A stretch of DNA of 64,000 bases. Origin: a cyanobacterium PCC 7702 (lineage in GTDB: Bacteria; Cyanobacteriota; Cyanobacteriia; Cyanobacteriales; Nostocaceae). The position numbers were made by a program, and so were the translations under genes. Below the pieces are notes generated by a model. It was given only the letters and a program-made list of their open reading frames with translations. It made no database searches and was not told the DNA's origin. Of the stretch, positions 9,344-17,770 are shown one piece after another. Every line of letters starts with the position of its first letter. Position 1 is the stretch's first letter. The stretch spans positions 1,900,797 to 1,964,796 of the forward strand of contig KB235926.1 of NCBI GenBank assembly GCA_000332255.1. Reading direction: 5' to 3'.

Positions 9344-9378
9344 ATGTTGAAGCGATCTTCAAAAGATAACTTCAACAT
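9344..9378 (-). terminator. Inverted repeat, probable terminator of rpsO-pam68
   Basis: ATGTTGAAG (9344-9352) pairs perfectly with CTTCAACAT (9370-9378) across a 17-base loop. It lies 64 bases past the end of pam68 on the minus strand; the following minus-strand sequence is moderately rich in T. It may end the rpsO-pam68 transcript or act as an operator in the long aroF upstream region. Confidence 0.4.
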
Positions 9379-9441
9379 TTGTTTCCCATCTCGCCCAAAC
9401 GCACGCATCCAAGCTTGTAAGCTTTATTTGAGCGCTAGCGA

Positions 9442-9918
9442 TTATGTATTCTTTTGCCGAGTTTCGCGCCAAGCTGCAACCATCCGCTCCCAATTGGTGA
9501 TAAATTCATTCCAACCCAGCAAAGTGCCTACTCGCTGTTCATCCCAGCAAGCGGACAAAGCACCGTAAGAAATTCCCAAAACTCCCATTCCAAAAAAGGC
9601 CATGTTGACTAACAACACAGCAACGGGAGGCAATCTGATTCCGGTGTATTTCAACAGTAAATAACTAACAATCAAACAGCTAATACCTAAAGCAGTTGGC
9701 ACTCCAGAGAAAGCAGCAATTCGACGTATCATTCGTTGGCTGACTACCTGAGGAATGGCAATTTCTTCTTTGGTATAGCGTGGCTTCTTTTTCTTCTGAT
9801 TTCCGGATTCTTGCTTGTTGACACAAGCAGAGCTGTTTGCAGCTTTAGCTGTTTTTTGGCGCTTGCTTTTTGGTTCAAAAGGTAAGCGATCGCCTTCAGA
9901 TTCAGCAGACATAGGCAT
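9442..9918 (-). CDS. pam68: PAM68 family photosystem II assembly protein
   Basis: PAM68 (Sll0933 in Synechocystis) is a thylakoid protein helping photosystem II assembly and chlorophyll insertion into CP47. The 158 residues show the family layout: a long charged, disordered N-terminus (KSKRQKTAKAA, KKKKPRYTKEEIAIP), then VVSQRMIRRIAAFSGVP, two membrane spans (LGISCLIVSYLLL and VLLVNMAFFGMGVLGISYG), then SACWDEQRVGTLLGWNEF, the conserved C-terminal signature. A start at 9912 is equally possible. It lies 8 bases after rpsO on the same strand, a pairing I believe is usual in cyanobacteria. Confidence 0.88.
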   Translation of the reverse strand: MPMSAESEGDRLPFEPKSKRQKTAKAANSSACVNKQESGNQKKKKPRYTKEEIAIPQVVSQRMIRRIAAFSGVPTALGISCLIVSYLLLKYTGIRLPPVAVLLVNMAFFGMGVLGISYGALSACWDEQRVGTLLGWNEFITNWERMVAAWRETRQKNT

Positions 9919-9926
9919 TGATAACT

Positions 9927-10196
9927 TTATCCACGAATACCGAGACGAGAAATCAGCTCCTGATAACGCTCTCGGTTTTCCTTCTGAATATAAGATAAAA
10001 GACGTTTGCGCTGACCGATCAGCTTCAACAATCCCCGGCGAGAAGAAAAATCTTTTTTATTAACTTGGAGATGTTCGCTGAGGCGGTTGATGCGTTCTGT
10101 CAGCATCGCGATTTGGACATCAGCAGAACCAGTATCGGTTTCGTGTACCTGGTATTGAGAAATAATCTCTTGTTTGCGCTGTTGCGTCAGAGCCAT
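9927..10196 (-). CDS. rpsO: 30S ribosomal protein S15
   Basis: The 89 residues are the full length of bacterial S15. It begins [16 protein letters not shown] and shows [16 protein letters not shown], the conserved helical 16S rRNA-contact region, then [16 protein letters not shown] chose the ATG at 10196 because the family starts there; the open frame extends upstream to 10256 without similarity. S15 binds the central domain of 16S rRNA early in 30S assembly. It heads a two-gene unit with pam68. Confidence 0.97.
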   Translation of the reverse strand: MALTQQRKQEIISQYQVHETDTGSADVQIAMLTERINRLSEHLQVNKKDFSSRRGLLKLIGQRKRLLSYIQKENRERYQELISRLGIRG

Positions 10197-10256
10197 GATT
10201 CCAATCAGTAATCTCAACATTATATGTGCAGCAGTCTCCCATCTTACCACAGCCAT

Positions 10257-10947
10257 TATGCTGTCGGATAAGCTATTGTTTAGGCATTATTGCCCAACAC
10301 ATTGCCACACAGCAGATACCAGCACCAAAAAAATTAGAAATACAAACTCACTTGCGTAGCCCTTAAAGGTCCACAGCCACAAGCTACCGAAGCAGTCTTA
10401 AAGTGGCTCGCTGTCCATTTCACCCCATTCTGACCTTTTCTACACGTTCGCGAACAGACAAATCAATATTACTCCATCCTCGATACCCACAACAACAGCA
10501 AGTTTAGCTGGTGGATTCCCATCTGTTAATTACCCTCAACTGTTAATTGTGCTTTTTAGATTTAGCTTCACCCAATACCTGGAATTCTCACCATCCTTGC
10601 AAGCTAATCGCTGTTGCTTTCCTTGCAGTTTTTGAGCATCCCTGACAGACTTCAATCCTCCAAAACAATTACTCGGTCATCGTTGATAGCTTGTGCAGGA
10701 AATCTTTGTGAGTATCGGCAATTTGATTGTGAAGTTTGGCAATCCTTAATCAAGTCACTTCCAACAAGAGGCGCACCAAATTTAAAGGAGAAGCTGACCA
10801 AGTTCCAAGCTTTCAATATACTGAAATTGTTAATGCCTTAAAAGGGGTATCTATCGTAGATACGGTTAAGCAAGATACCCCAAGCCTGATGGAAAACAAT
10901 CCCTACGGAGTTCTGGTTACTTAATTTATGTTTGGGAAAGCAACACC
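10257..10947. other. Intergenic stretch with nested inverted repeats, no recognised gene
   Basis: These 691 bases carry only short weak frames. The longest, at 10614-10841 on the plus strand, has no family resemblance and no ribosome-binding site. Near the right end GGGGTATC (10844-10851) pairs with GATACCCC (10874-10881). An alternative hairpin, GTATCTA (10847-10853) with TAGATAC (10857-10863), uses part of the same arm. These could be the end of a lost gene or a small RNA. Confidence 0.4.
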
Positions 10948-11532
10948 TTAGCCGCGACTTCTCTCCAGTAAAAGCATCATCATCAAACTTAATAAAACTT
11001 GTTTTTCTTCGCGATCGTCCAGGTGATCGACTTTCTTAAGTGTAAATTTTCTAGATAAAAAGGAAGGAATTTTTTCCAAACGCATTACAACCGAACCATC
11101 CTTGCGGCTAACTAGATAAACCGGGTTAAACACATAACCGCTAAACATCCCCAAAACTGGAATTTCTGCAAAAAGAGCATCTATCACCTTAATCCAGGGA
11201 TTTTTCTCTTGGATGCTCAAGTTCGTTGTTTCGCCATCAAAAATGTCATAACGCGCACGCCACAAAGATTTTAATCCTCTTCTTTTCACCGCACCAATAT
11301 AATTGCCGCTGGCATCGGTAAAATCGTAGCGAGCCGAAAAATCAATAATGCGATCGGCTTTAATGTAGTAGAGTGGATTATTTTGCCCCACATCAGCAAA
11401 AACTGTAATTGCTTCCTTAAGTTTAAACAGCTTCTGCTTAACGTAAAATACAAAACTTCCCCGAGCATCAACAACTGAAATTTGCGGTGCTAACGCGCAT
11501 AACTTGAATGTAAGTTCCAAGGGATACTGCAT
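10948..11532 (-). CDS. LURP-one-related (DUF567) family protein
   Basis: These 194 residues are full length for the family, which adopts a Tubby-like beta barrel around a central helix. Recognisable strands are FVFYVKQKLFKLKEAITVFAD, YYIKADRIIDFSARYDF, then GNYIGAVKRRGLKSLWRARYD and a C-terminal DDREEKQVLLSLMMMLLLE helix, the usual hydrophobic core helix. Members in bacteria and plants are thought to be membrane-tethered or lipid-binding; the biochemical role is open. No signal peptide is seen. Confidence 0.8.
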   Translation of the reverse strand: MQYPLELTFKLCALAPQISVVDARGSFVFYVKQKLFKLKEAITVFADVGQNNPLYYIKADRIIDFSARYDFTDASGNYIGAVKRRGLKSLWRARYDIFDGETTNLSIQEKNPWIKVIDALFAEIPVLGMFSGYVFNPVYLVSRKDGSVVMRLEKIPSFLSRKFTLKKVDHLDDREEKQVLLSLMMMLLLERSRG

Positions 11533-11829
11533 GCTTGTAAGAAAAAGTAAAATTTATTACCTTATTAATAGCAGCTTGGCTGACTGAGTAACAAATATTT
11601 CACCTTTTTGACAAGCAAGTATGTTCCTACTCCTCCGTACTCTCCAATTTGCAGTTTTATTTTTACACACTGTAACTTTAGCAAATTGAGTGGGAATACT
11701 AGGTTAGTGTAAGGTTATCAGCATAATACCACGCTTCTCCAGGTTACCGAGAACATAAATGCTTCCCAACTGTGCAAAATAATTTTGCTCATCAGGCATT
11801 TTAACTTGAAAAGTAAAACAACAAAAAAT

Positions 11830-13398
11830 ATGGTTGTACGTTTAGAATACAAACTTGTCAACACTATCTATGAAGATGAAAGAACTCTTATTCAGCGAGT
11901 ACGTAACGAACAAGACGGAAAAGTAGTTATTCTCAAAACGCTTCCATCTGTCTGTCCCACTTTAGAAGAAATTGCCCAACTGCGACATGAATACAATATC
12001 TTGAAAACTCTAAACATACCTGGAATAGTACAAACTTACGGACTAGAAAACTACCGCAACAGCTTGGCTCTAGTTTTGGAAGATTTCGAAGGTCAATCTC
12101 TCAAGCAATTTCTCAACAGCAACCAGCTGGATATTATTTCCTTTCTCAAAATAGCTATTCAACTTGCCAACACCTTATTTGAACTGCACGAAAAGCAAAT
12201 TATTCATAAAGACATTAAAAGCCAAAATATCATTATCAATCCCGAAACATTGCAAGTCAAAATTATAGACTTTAGCATTGCTTCTTGCTTATCAAAAGAA
12301 AACCCAACTCCCAGTAATCTTAACTTGATCCAAGGTACCCTTGCTTATATGTCTCCGGAGCAAACCGGACGCATGAATCGTTCCGTTGACTATCGCAGCG
12401 ACTTTTATTCCCTGGGGGTCACTTTTTACGAAATCCTCACCGGTCAACTACCCTTTTCCACAACCGATCCCATAGAATTAGTTCACTGTCACATTGCCAA
12501 ACAACCCTTACCTCCCCACAAACTGAATCCAGACATTCCTCTGGCAATTTCTAATATCATCCTCAAATTGCTAGCAAAAGCAGCAGAAGACAGATATCAA
12601 AGTGCTTTGGGTTTAAAAACTGATCTAGAAACTTGTCTCAACCAACTTTTAACTACGGGAAAAATTGAAAACTTCGTTTTGGGAAAACAAGACCGCTGCA
12701 GTCAATTACAAATTCCCCAAAAACTTTACGGTCGTGAAGCTGAAGTTGCCATGCTTGTGGAAGCTTTTACGCGCATTGCATCTAGACCAGAAGAATCAGA
12801 TAGTTTTGGTGCAAGCGAAATGGTGCTGGTGACAGGTTATTCAGGAGTTGGTAAGTCTGCTTTAGTCAATGAGATTCACAAATCAATTGTGAAAACTCGC
12901 GGTTATTTTATCAGCGGTAAGTTCGATCAATTTAAACGAAATATTCCCTATACTGCTATAGTCAGCGCCTTCCAAGATTTGATAAGGCAACTTTTAGCAG
13001 AAACTCAAGAAAGTATAGCAATTTGGAAACAAAAACTCCTAGAAGCTTTGGGTAGCAACGGTCAGGCGATCGCTGAAGTTATCCCAGAAGTGGAATTAAT
13101 TATCGGTCCGCAACCAGACATTCCTCAACTAGGACCCACCGAAGCTCAAAATCGCTTTCATCGCCTCTTTCAAAAGTTCATTCAAGTTTTCGCTCAAGCC
13201 AAACATCCATTAGTTCTATTTTTAGACGATTTACAATGGGCTGATACAGCATCTTTAAAATTAATTCAGCTTGTGATCGCAGACCCAGATAGCAAGCATT
13301 TACTGCTGATTGCAGCTTATCGAGATAATGAAGTCAGTGCTACCCATCCCTTCATGCTCACCCTAGAAGAGATTCAAAAAAACAGGGGCAATTGTTAA
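11830..13398 (+). CDS. Giant Ser/Thr kinase-ATPase-histidine kinase, part 1: kinase domain and start of ATPase
   Basis: This is the first of three frame segments of one ~1,831-residue gene (11830-17325). Residues 1-~270 are a Hanks-type protein kinase: VVILKTLP with the invariant Lys, catalytic HKDIKSQNIII (HxDxxxxN), DFSIAS in place of DFG, and MSPEQTGRMNR as APE region. A large signalling ATPase follows: VTGYSGVGKSALV (Walker A) and LVLFLDDLQWAD (Walker B). The frame then breaks at the A7 run 13376-13382; removing one A gives QKTGAIVNAIALKPL and joins part 2. The start at 11830 is chosen because the kinase fold begins there; a TTG-type extension from 11785 is possible. This is a regulatory family common in filamentous cyanobacteria. 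Confidence 0.8.
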   Translation: MVVRLEYKLVNTIYEDERTLIQRVRNEQDGKVVILKTLPSVCPTLEEIAQLRHEYNILKTLNIPGIVQTYGLENYRNSLALVLEDFEGQSLKQFLNSNQLDIISFLKIAIQLANTLFELHEKQIIHKDIKSQNIIINPETLQVKIIDFSIASCLSKENPTPSNLNLIQGTLAYMSPEQTGRMNRSVDYRSDFYSLGVTFYEILTGQLPFSTTDPIELVHCHIAKQPLPPHKLNPDIPLAISNIILKLLAKAAEDRYQSALGLKTDLETCLNQLLTTGKIENFVLGKQDRCSQLQIPQKLYGREAEVAMLVEAFTRIASRPEESDSFGASEMVLVTGYSGVGKSALVNEIHKSIVKTRGYFISGKFDQFKRNIPYTAIVSAFQDLIRQLLAETQESIAIWKQKLLEALGSNGQAIAEVIPEVELIIGPQPDIPQLGPTEAQNRFHRLFQKFIQVFAQAKHPLVLFLDDLQWADTASLKLIQLVIADPDSKHLLLIAAYRDNEVSATHPFMLTLEEIQKNRGNC

Positions 13399-16300
13399 TG
13401 CGATCGCTCTCAAACCTTTAGATATTTCTCATATCCGTCAAATTGTAGCTGACACCCTACAAGAAAACGAAAAATCCCAATACCTCGCCGATTTACTTTT
13501 CGAGCAAACCCGAGGTAATCCCTTTTTTTTGACTCAATTACTGCAAACTTTATACCAAGAAAAATTATTATTTTTTGACTTACAATCAAATAGCTGGCAA
13601 TGGAATATCGCCCAAGTACAAGCTTTTGTTTTTAGCAATTGCAATGTGATTGAACTTGTTACCAAAAACATTCAAAAACTACCATTACCAACTCAGCAAG
13701 TTCTGAAATTAGCTGCTTGCATCGGTAACTGTTTTTCTTTAGATATTCTGGCAATTATTTATGAAAAATCTCCATCAGAAACAGCTGCAGAACTTTGGAG
13801 CGCCCTACAATCAGGTTTAATTTTACCCCTGGACAATGCTTACCAAATTCCTTTAATGACTGCAGATGATCTGATAAGTCTTGATAACCGTGCACCAACT
13901 ATTTCCTATAAATTTTTACACGATCGAGTTCAGAAAGCTGCGTACTTCCTCATTCCTGAAGAACACAAAATAGAAACTCACCTTAAAATCGGTCAACTGC
14001 TTCTCAAAAATACGTCTCCCGAAGCAATAGAGGAAAATATCTTCGATATTGTAAATCAACTTAATATGGGAGCGGAACTAATCAATTCGCGCCCGCAAAA
14101 AAACGAATTAGCTCGTCTCAATCTCATTGCAGGTCGCAAAGCAAAAACATCAACAGCTTATGAACCTGCAGCTAGATACCTAACTATGGGATTGGACTTA
14201 CTAGCACCTGACAGTTGGGAAACTGACTACGACCTAACACTTAACCTCCACGTCGAAGCAGCAGAAGCAGAATACTTAAATACCAACTTCCAGCGCTCCA
14301 TCACCCTCGCTCAACTCGTACTGCAAAAAGCTACTAACCTACTTGACTCTATCAAAGCGTACGAAACTCAAATTCAGTGCTATTTCGCCCAAAACCAAAT
14401 GAAAGCTGCACTAGAAACTGGTCTTTCTGCTCTAGAAATGTTAGGGGTTTCCTTAGAAACTAATTCTAATGACATTCAATGGCAAGTTAAATTACCAGCT
14501 TTAATAAACATAGAAGATTTACCAATCTTAACCGATCCTTATAAACTTGCTGCTTTACGCCTGTTAATCGCGATCGCGTCTGTCTCTACTGTTGCTAGGC
14601 CCGAAATCACGCAATTAATTGTATTAGCTCAAATTAATCTTTGCTTTGAATATGGATATTCGGGAATGGCTGCTTTTACGTGTGCTTTGTATGGAATGCT
14701 TCTGTGTACAACATTAGAAAATGTTGATTTAGGATATGAGTATGGTAAATTCGCCTTAAAGTTATTACAAAAATTTAATGCTCAAGCGTTCAAATGTAAA
14801 GTTTACAACTTGTTCAATCTTTCTATCAGACCTAGAAAAGAGCACGTTAATGAATCACTAGCATCTTTCCTAGAAGGATTTCACAGTGGCTTAGAAATTG
14901 GAGACATAGAATTTGCTTGCTATTGTGGTCTTAATTATTGCTCGCACCTGTTTTTAAAAGGAGAGCAACTAGAAATTGTGGAACAGCAACAAGCAAAATA
15001 CCTGACTTTAATTCAGAATCTCAAACAGGAATATTCTATAAACTACATCAGCATTTGGCAACAACTAGTATTAAATATTCGAGGGAAAGTTGAAAATAAA
15101 TATCAATTAATCGGTGAAGTTTTTGATGAATCAAAAAGCTTATCCGATTTTATAGCAGCTAAAAATTATTTGTTGCTATTTCTTACCTATAATGCCAAAA
15201 CAATTCTGCTTTACCTGTTTAAAGATTATGCTCAAGCTGTTTCTAACGCTCAATTGGCCGCAGAATATACAATTCACGTTCTCGGTTGGACAATAATTTT
15301 TTCTACCTTCAATTTTTACTATTCTCTGGCTGTGTTAGGATTGTGTTCTTCACTAGAAACCAAAACACAACAACAGTATCTGGCTATAGTTGAAGAAAAT
15401 CAGCGCCAAATGCAGCGGTGGGTAAATAGCGCTCCCTGTAATTTCCAACACAAATACGAACTGATAGAAGCAGAAAAAGCCAGAGTCCTGGGGCAAAAAT
15501 TTTTAGCAATGGAACTTTACGATCGCGCTATCGCCAAAGCTAAGGAGCAAGGGTATCTTCAAGATGAAGCGATCGCTAATGAATTAGCCGCAGAGTTCTA
15601 CTTTTCCTTAGGAAGAGAAAAATTAGCTCAAAGTTATTTAATTGAGGCTTACTCCATCTACGTTCGTTGGGGAGCAACAGCAAAAGTAAAAGATTTGGAA
15701 TGCAATTATCCGGCAATTTTTTCTCCAATTCAAAAACAAGCAACTTCAGATATAACAGTAACGAAAACAACAAGCTTGTCTAATGGCATCTTACCCCATG
15801 CTTTGGACTTCGCAACCTTTGTGAAAGCATCGCAAATATTAACAGATGAAATTGTTTTGAGTAAGTTACTAGAAAAGCTACTCAAAGTTGTCATGGAAAA
15901 TGCCGGTGCTCAAATTAGTTATCTACTTTTCGAAAAAGAAGGACATTTGTCAATTGAAGCCAAAGGTTATTTTACGGAAGATAAATTTATTTTTTCCTCA
16001 TCTTTTTCTCGAGAATTGACAGTTCGTTACCTTCCTCTTTCTTTAGTTAATTATGTAGCGCGAACCAAAGAAAATGTAGTCTTAAATCGTGCTAGTCAAG
16101 AAGGTAAATTTCTTAAAGATCCTTATATTGTTAAAAATAAACCCCTATCTATTCTTTGCATCCCCCTTATCAATCAAGGTGAATTGATTGGCATTCTGTA
16201 TTTGGAAAATAATTTAACTATTGATGCCTTTACTACCGAACGACTAGAAGTTTTAGGACTGCTTTCTTCTCAAATAGCAATTTCTCTGAAAAATGCTTTG

Positions 16301-16474
16301 CTGTATGCCAACCTAGAAACAGCAAATATCCAGCTCAAAGAAGCTAAAGACCGCCTTGAAGATTACAGCAAAAACTTAGAAAAAAAAGTTGAAGAAAGAA
16401 CGCTGGAACTCAAGAAAAAAACCAGGATTTACAACAAGCTTTGCAAAAATTACAGCAAACCCAAACTCAATTAA
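13385..16474 (+). CDS. Giant kinase, part 2: helical sensor region and GAF domain
   Basis: This middle segment, shifted +1 relative to parts 1 and 3, has no start of its own; translation joins part 1 if one A is removed at 13376-13382. It opens with the end of the ATPase (EQTRGNPFFLTQLLQTL), then about 650 residues of helical, TPR-like repeats typical of these proteins, including YKFLHDRVQKAAYFLIP. A GAF domain at about 15800-16300 follows (LLKVVMENAGAQISYLL, ILCIPLINQGELIGILYLE), then a coiled coil (LEKKVEERTLELKKK). The break at the A7 run 16415-16421 needs one extra A to give KKNQDLQQALQKL and enter part 3. Confidence 0.75.
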   Translation, partial: GAIVNAIALKPLDISHIRQIVADTLQENEKSQYLADLLFEQTRGNPFFLTQLLQTLYQEKLLFFDLQSNSWQWNIAQVQAFVFSNCNVIELVTKNIQKLPLPTQQVLKLAACIGNCFSLDILAIIYEKSPSETAAELWSALQSGLILPLDNAYQIPLMTADDLISLDNRAPTISYKFLHDRVQKAAYFLIPEEHKIETHLKIGQLLLKNTSPEAIEENIFDIVNQLNMGAELINSRPQKNELARLNLIAGRKAKTSTAYEPAARYLTMGLDLLAPDSWETDYDLTLNLHVEAAEAEYLNTNFQRSITLAQLVLQKATNLLDSIKAYETQIQCYFAQNQMKAALETGLSALEMLGVSLETNSNDIQWQVKLPALINIEDLPILTDPYKLAALRLLIAIASVSTVARPEITQLIVLAQINLCFEYGYSGMAAFTCALYGMLLCTTLENVDLGYEYGKFALKLLQKFNAQAFKCKVYNLFNLSIRPRKEHVNESLASFLEGFHSGLEIGDIEFACYCGLNYCSHLFLKGEQLEIVEQQQAKYLTLIQNLKQEYSINYISIWQQLVLNIRGKVENKYQLIGEVFDESKSLSDFIAAKNYLLLFLTYNAKTILLYLFKDYAQAVSNAQLAAEYTIHVLGWTIIFSTFNFYYSLAVLGLCSSLETKTQQQYLAIVEENQRQMQRWVNSAPCNFQHKYELIEAEKARVLGQKFLAMELYDRAIAKAKEQGYLQDEAIANELAAEFYFSLGREKLAQSYLIEAYSIYVRWGATAKVKDLECNYPAIFSPIQKQATSDITVTKTTSLSNGILPHALDFATFVKASQILTDEIVLSKLLEKLLKVVMENAGAQISYLLFEKEGHLSIEAKGYFTEDKFIFSSSFSRELTVRYLPLSLVNYVARTKENVVLNRASQEGKFLKDPYIVKNKPLSILCIPLINQGELIGILYLENNLTIDAFTTERLEVLGLLSSQIAISLKNALLYANLETANIQLKEAKDRLEDYSKNLEKKVEERTLELKKKTRIYNKLCKNYSKPKLN

Positions 16475-17325
16475 TTCAAACAGAAAAAATGTCTAGTTTG
16501 GGACAACTGGTAGCTGGCATAGCTCACGAAATCAATAATCCAGTTAACTTTATTCATGGTAACCTTCGTTATACTAATAATTACTTACACGATTTACTAC
16601 AGTTGGTGGAAGAATACCAAAAAACCTATCCCCATCCTACACCAACAATCAAAGCTCACCAAGAAGCTATTGACTTAGAATTCCTCAAACAAGATCTGCC
16701 AAAAATTCTAGAGTCCATGCAAGTGGGTGCCAATCGCATTCGCCAGATAGTGACGTCGCTGCGTAACTTCTCCCGTCTTGATGAAGCAGAGATGAAAGAA
16801 GCAGATATTCATGAAGGTATCGAGAGCACACTGCTAGTTTTACAGCATCGTTTCAAAGAAAAAGTAGAAAGACCGAGAATTGAAATTTATAAAGATTACA
16901 GCCAGCTACCGCAGCTAGAATGCTATCCAGGACAGCTCAACCAAGTTTTCATGAATATTCTAACAAATGCCGTTGATGCTATAGAACAGAAATACAGAGA
17001 TATTCATTCCTCATCCTGGTTAGGAAAAGACAATACTAACTCGATTGCCGAACTACCAGCTATTCGCATTCGTACTGAACGTTTGGATTGCGATCGCGTC
17101 GCCATTCGCATCGCCGACAACGGTACTGGGATGACAGAAGAAGTACAGCGTCGAGCTTTCGATCCCTTCTTTACAACTAAACCAGTTGGTTCTGGTACAG
17201 GTTTGGGTTTGTCAATCTGCTACCAAATTATTTTTGAAAAGCATCGGGGTCAGCTCAAGTTTTACTCTCAACCAGGAAAAGGAACAGAATTTGCAATTGA
17301 AATTCCTATCAAGCAGCGTAAATAA
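16423..17325 (+). CDS. Giant kinase, part 3: histidine kinase transmitter
   Basis: This segment returns to the frame of part 1. After a coiled coil it shows the H-box GIAHEINNPVNFIHGNL with phospho-accepting His, then NILTNAVDAI (N box), IADNGTGM (G1), FDPFFTTKPVGSGTGLGLS (F and G2 boxes). All parts needed for autophosphorylation are present. The subclass with HEINNPVNFI is common in cyanobacterial multi-domain kinases. It lies 445 bases upstream of the NRPS gene on the same strand; a role in controlling that cluster is possible but unproven. No receiver domain is attached. Confidence 0.8.
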   Translation, partial: QDLQQALQKLQQTQTQLIQTEKMSSLGQLVAGIAHEINNPVNFIHGNLRYTNNYLHDLLQLVEEYQKTYPHPTPTIKAHQEAIDLEFLKQDLPKILESMQVGANRIRQIVTSLRNFSRLDEAEMKEADIHEGIESTLLVLQHRFKEKVERPRIEIYKDYSQLPQLECYPGQLNQVFMNILTNAVDAIEQKYRDIHSSSWLGKDNTNSIAELPAIRIRTERLDCDRVAIRIADNGTGMTEEVQRRAFDPFFTTKPVGSGTGLGLSICYQIIFEKHRGQLKFYSQPGKGTEFAIEIPIKQRK

Positions 17326-17770
17326 GCACTAAAGAAGCCAGCTGGTAAGGTTGTTAGCTGTCTTCATTTTCTGGGAATACTACTTACAAGTTCAGATAAT
17401 TGCTTATAAAAGCAAAAATTGCCGCTTTTTTAGTCTTTGTGTTCCCAAAAAGCTGAGTGTAAGCTATTGCTCTCAACCTCAGATTATAAGTCTCAAATTT
17501 ATGAACTGTTGACAGGTTACAAAAGGGTCTGGTACCAGGTCAATTTCGTTTGTTGCTAAAAACTTAATTTCTACTTTTTTCTCTCCATTTTCATAACCAG
17601 TCCCCAGCTATTTTTCAGTAAAAAATCAGCATGCATTATCAAACATTGAAAAAATTTGCAGCCAGCTAGCTTTCCAGGTAAGTAGCTTGGATTTTGGTTT
17701 GGGGAAGACATACTGTCGAGAATCACCATAGAGAATTGCTTGTTCAACTTTGAGGAAAAGTTACAATCCC
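17326..17770 (+). promoter_or_regulatory. Leader of the NRPS-PKS cluster, with weak terminator after the kinase
   Basis: These 445 bases separate the kinase and the NRPS. A short hairpin AAAAGC (17408-17413) with GCTTTT (17424-17429), running into six Ts, could end the kinase transcript. The rest is AT-rich and holds no frame I can support; the cluster promoter is presumably here. GAGGAAA at 17752-17758 is the likely ribosome-binding site for the ATG at 17771. Confidence 0.4.

Noticed and set aside
10614-10924. Two plus-strand frames of 62-75 residues after rpsO
   Set aside because: No start signal, no recognisable domain, and overlapping frames of similar length; treated as intergenic.
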